Assembly: GCA_013433145.1 (NCBI GenBank)
Contig: CM024173.1
Location: 12,048,322-12,112,321 of the forward strand
Reading direction: 5' to 3'
Origin: Ascaris suum
Taxonomy: Eukaryota > Nematoda > Chromadorea > Rhabditida > Ascarididae
Length of the DNA: 64,000 nucleotides
The number at the start of each line of letters is the position of its first letter. The first letter of the stretch is position 1. The notes under the pieces were generated by a model. It was given only the letters and a program-made list of their open reading frames with translations, was not told where the DNA came from and searched no databases. Shown here in pieces: positions 63,419 through 64,000 of this stretch. Position numbers and translations under genes: made by a program.

Positions 63419-64000
63419 CTCCAGGTGAAAGTGAAGAGTGGAAGCAGGTAAACTTAGTAATGCTTACAAGGCAGAGATAAAATTGTTAGTAAGACATGCC
63501 GCATTTAAATTACAGTGACGAAAATATAAAAAGCTAACGATTTACTTAAGAGAATAAAAGCAAACGTGAGTGATGTCCGGCAAGAGGTCCAACACGGAAT
63601 GCTCTCATAATCTCAAGACGAAAATGCGATCAACTTGTCGTGTTCTGTGGTTTACAATGCAAAATTAGCCTAAAATCTATGCAACAGAGAAAAGTGGAAC
63701 TTCACTTATTTCAGAGAATTACGAAAATAAGAGAAGATATTCCCCAATGTGAAACAATCACAATCATCCAACGTCGATATCACAATAGAGAAGTTTCCTT
63801 GGTTTTTTTCAGTAATAAGAAACGTCTGTGGATTGAACTACACGATATTCTCGTCAGACACTCAAATAACAAGAGCATCTTTCATATATCTAGGAATCGT
63901 ATGTGTTCATTTATAAACCTTTTTCCACTAATATAAATAGAATTTGAGAAGTTGGAAGTGGCCACACACACACACTCCCTCCCGATACACACATCTTTAT
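63419..64000. other. right edge, no assigned feature
   Basis: Probably an intron or 5' region of the minus-strand coiled-coil gene. It ends in a short CA repeat (63963-63974). No exon was identified. Confidence 0.4.

Overview
The window looks like nuclear DNA of a rhabditid/strongylid-type nematode. It is A+T-rich, and its genes are split into many short exons (about 75-280 bp) separated by introns of 0.1-4 kb with worm-type acceptors (TTTCAG, TTTTAG). Three start codons lie a few bases after an acceptor-like site with no upstream exon in view, as expected for spliced-leader trans-splicing. One gene belongs to a receptor family known only from nematodes (SRT). I saw no bacterial, organellar or viral gene, tRNA, rRNA or CRISPR array.

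I assembled four multi-exon genes by hand. All exon junctions of the first three keep frame. (1) 6931-17206 (+): a seven-exon SRT chemoreceptor of 317 residues. (2) 22626-37142 (+): an eleven-exon SLC1 excitatory amino-acid (glutamate) transporter of the nematode GLT type, 554 residues. (3) 44729-53771 (+): a twelve-exon SLC5 sodium:solute symporter of 568 or 574 residues, closest in style to the monocarboxylate/multivitamin branch. (4) 58557 to at least 62533 (-), probably continuing towards or past the right edge: a coiled-coil protein whose C-terminal half is visible.

Region by region: 1-6930 is gene-poor with a fold-back repeat and a possible decayed coding stretch. 6931-17206 is the receptor, with a 1.1-kb dispersed repeat, G-runs and a near-perfect hairpin in its introns. 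17207-22625 shows no supported gene. 22626-37142 is the glutamate transporter, whose introns hold a GT microsatellite, two minisatellites, the second copy of the 1.1-kb repeat and two copies of a 330-390 bp element resembling a solo LTR. 37143-44728 is intergenic with a few orphan exon-like open frames and a 111-bp TA microsatellite. 44729-53771 is the symporter, with a third copy of the LTR-like element just inside intron 10. 53772-58556 shows nothing certain. 58557-64000 is the coiled-coil gene.

The four genes show no shared pathway; two are membrane transporters and one a sensory receptor. Observations worth a second look are three departures from the classical SLC1 core motifs, a run of odd GTTC splice donors, poly-G tracts that always lie on the coding strand of the gene they sit in, and the target-site duplications around the LTR-like repeats.
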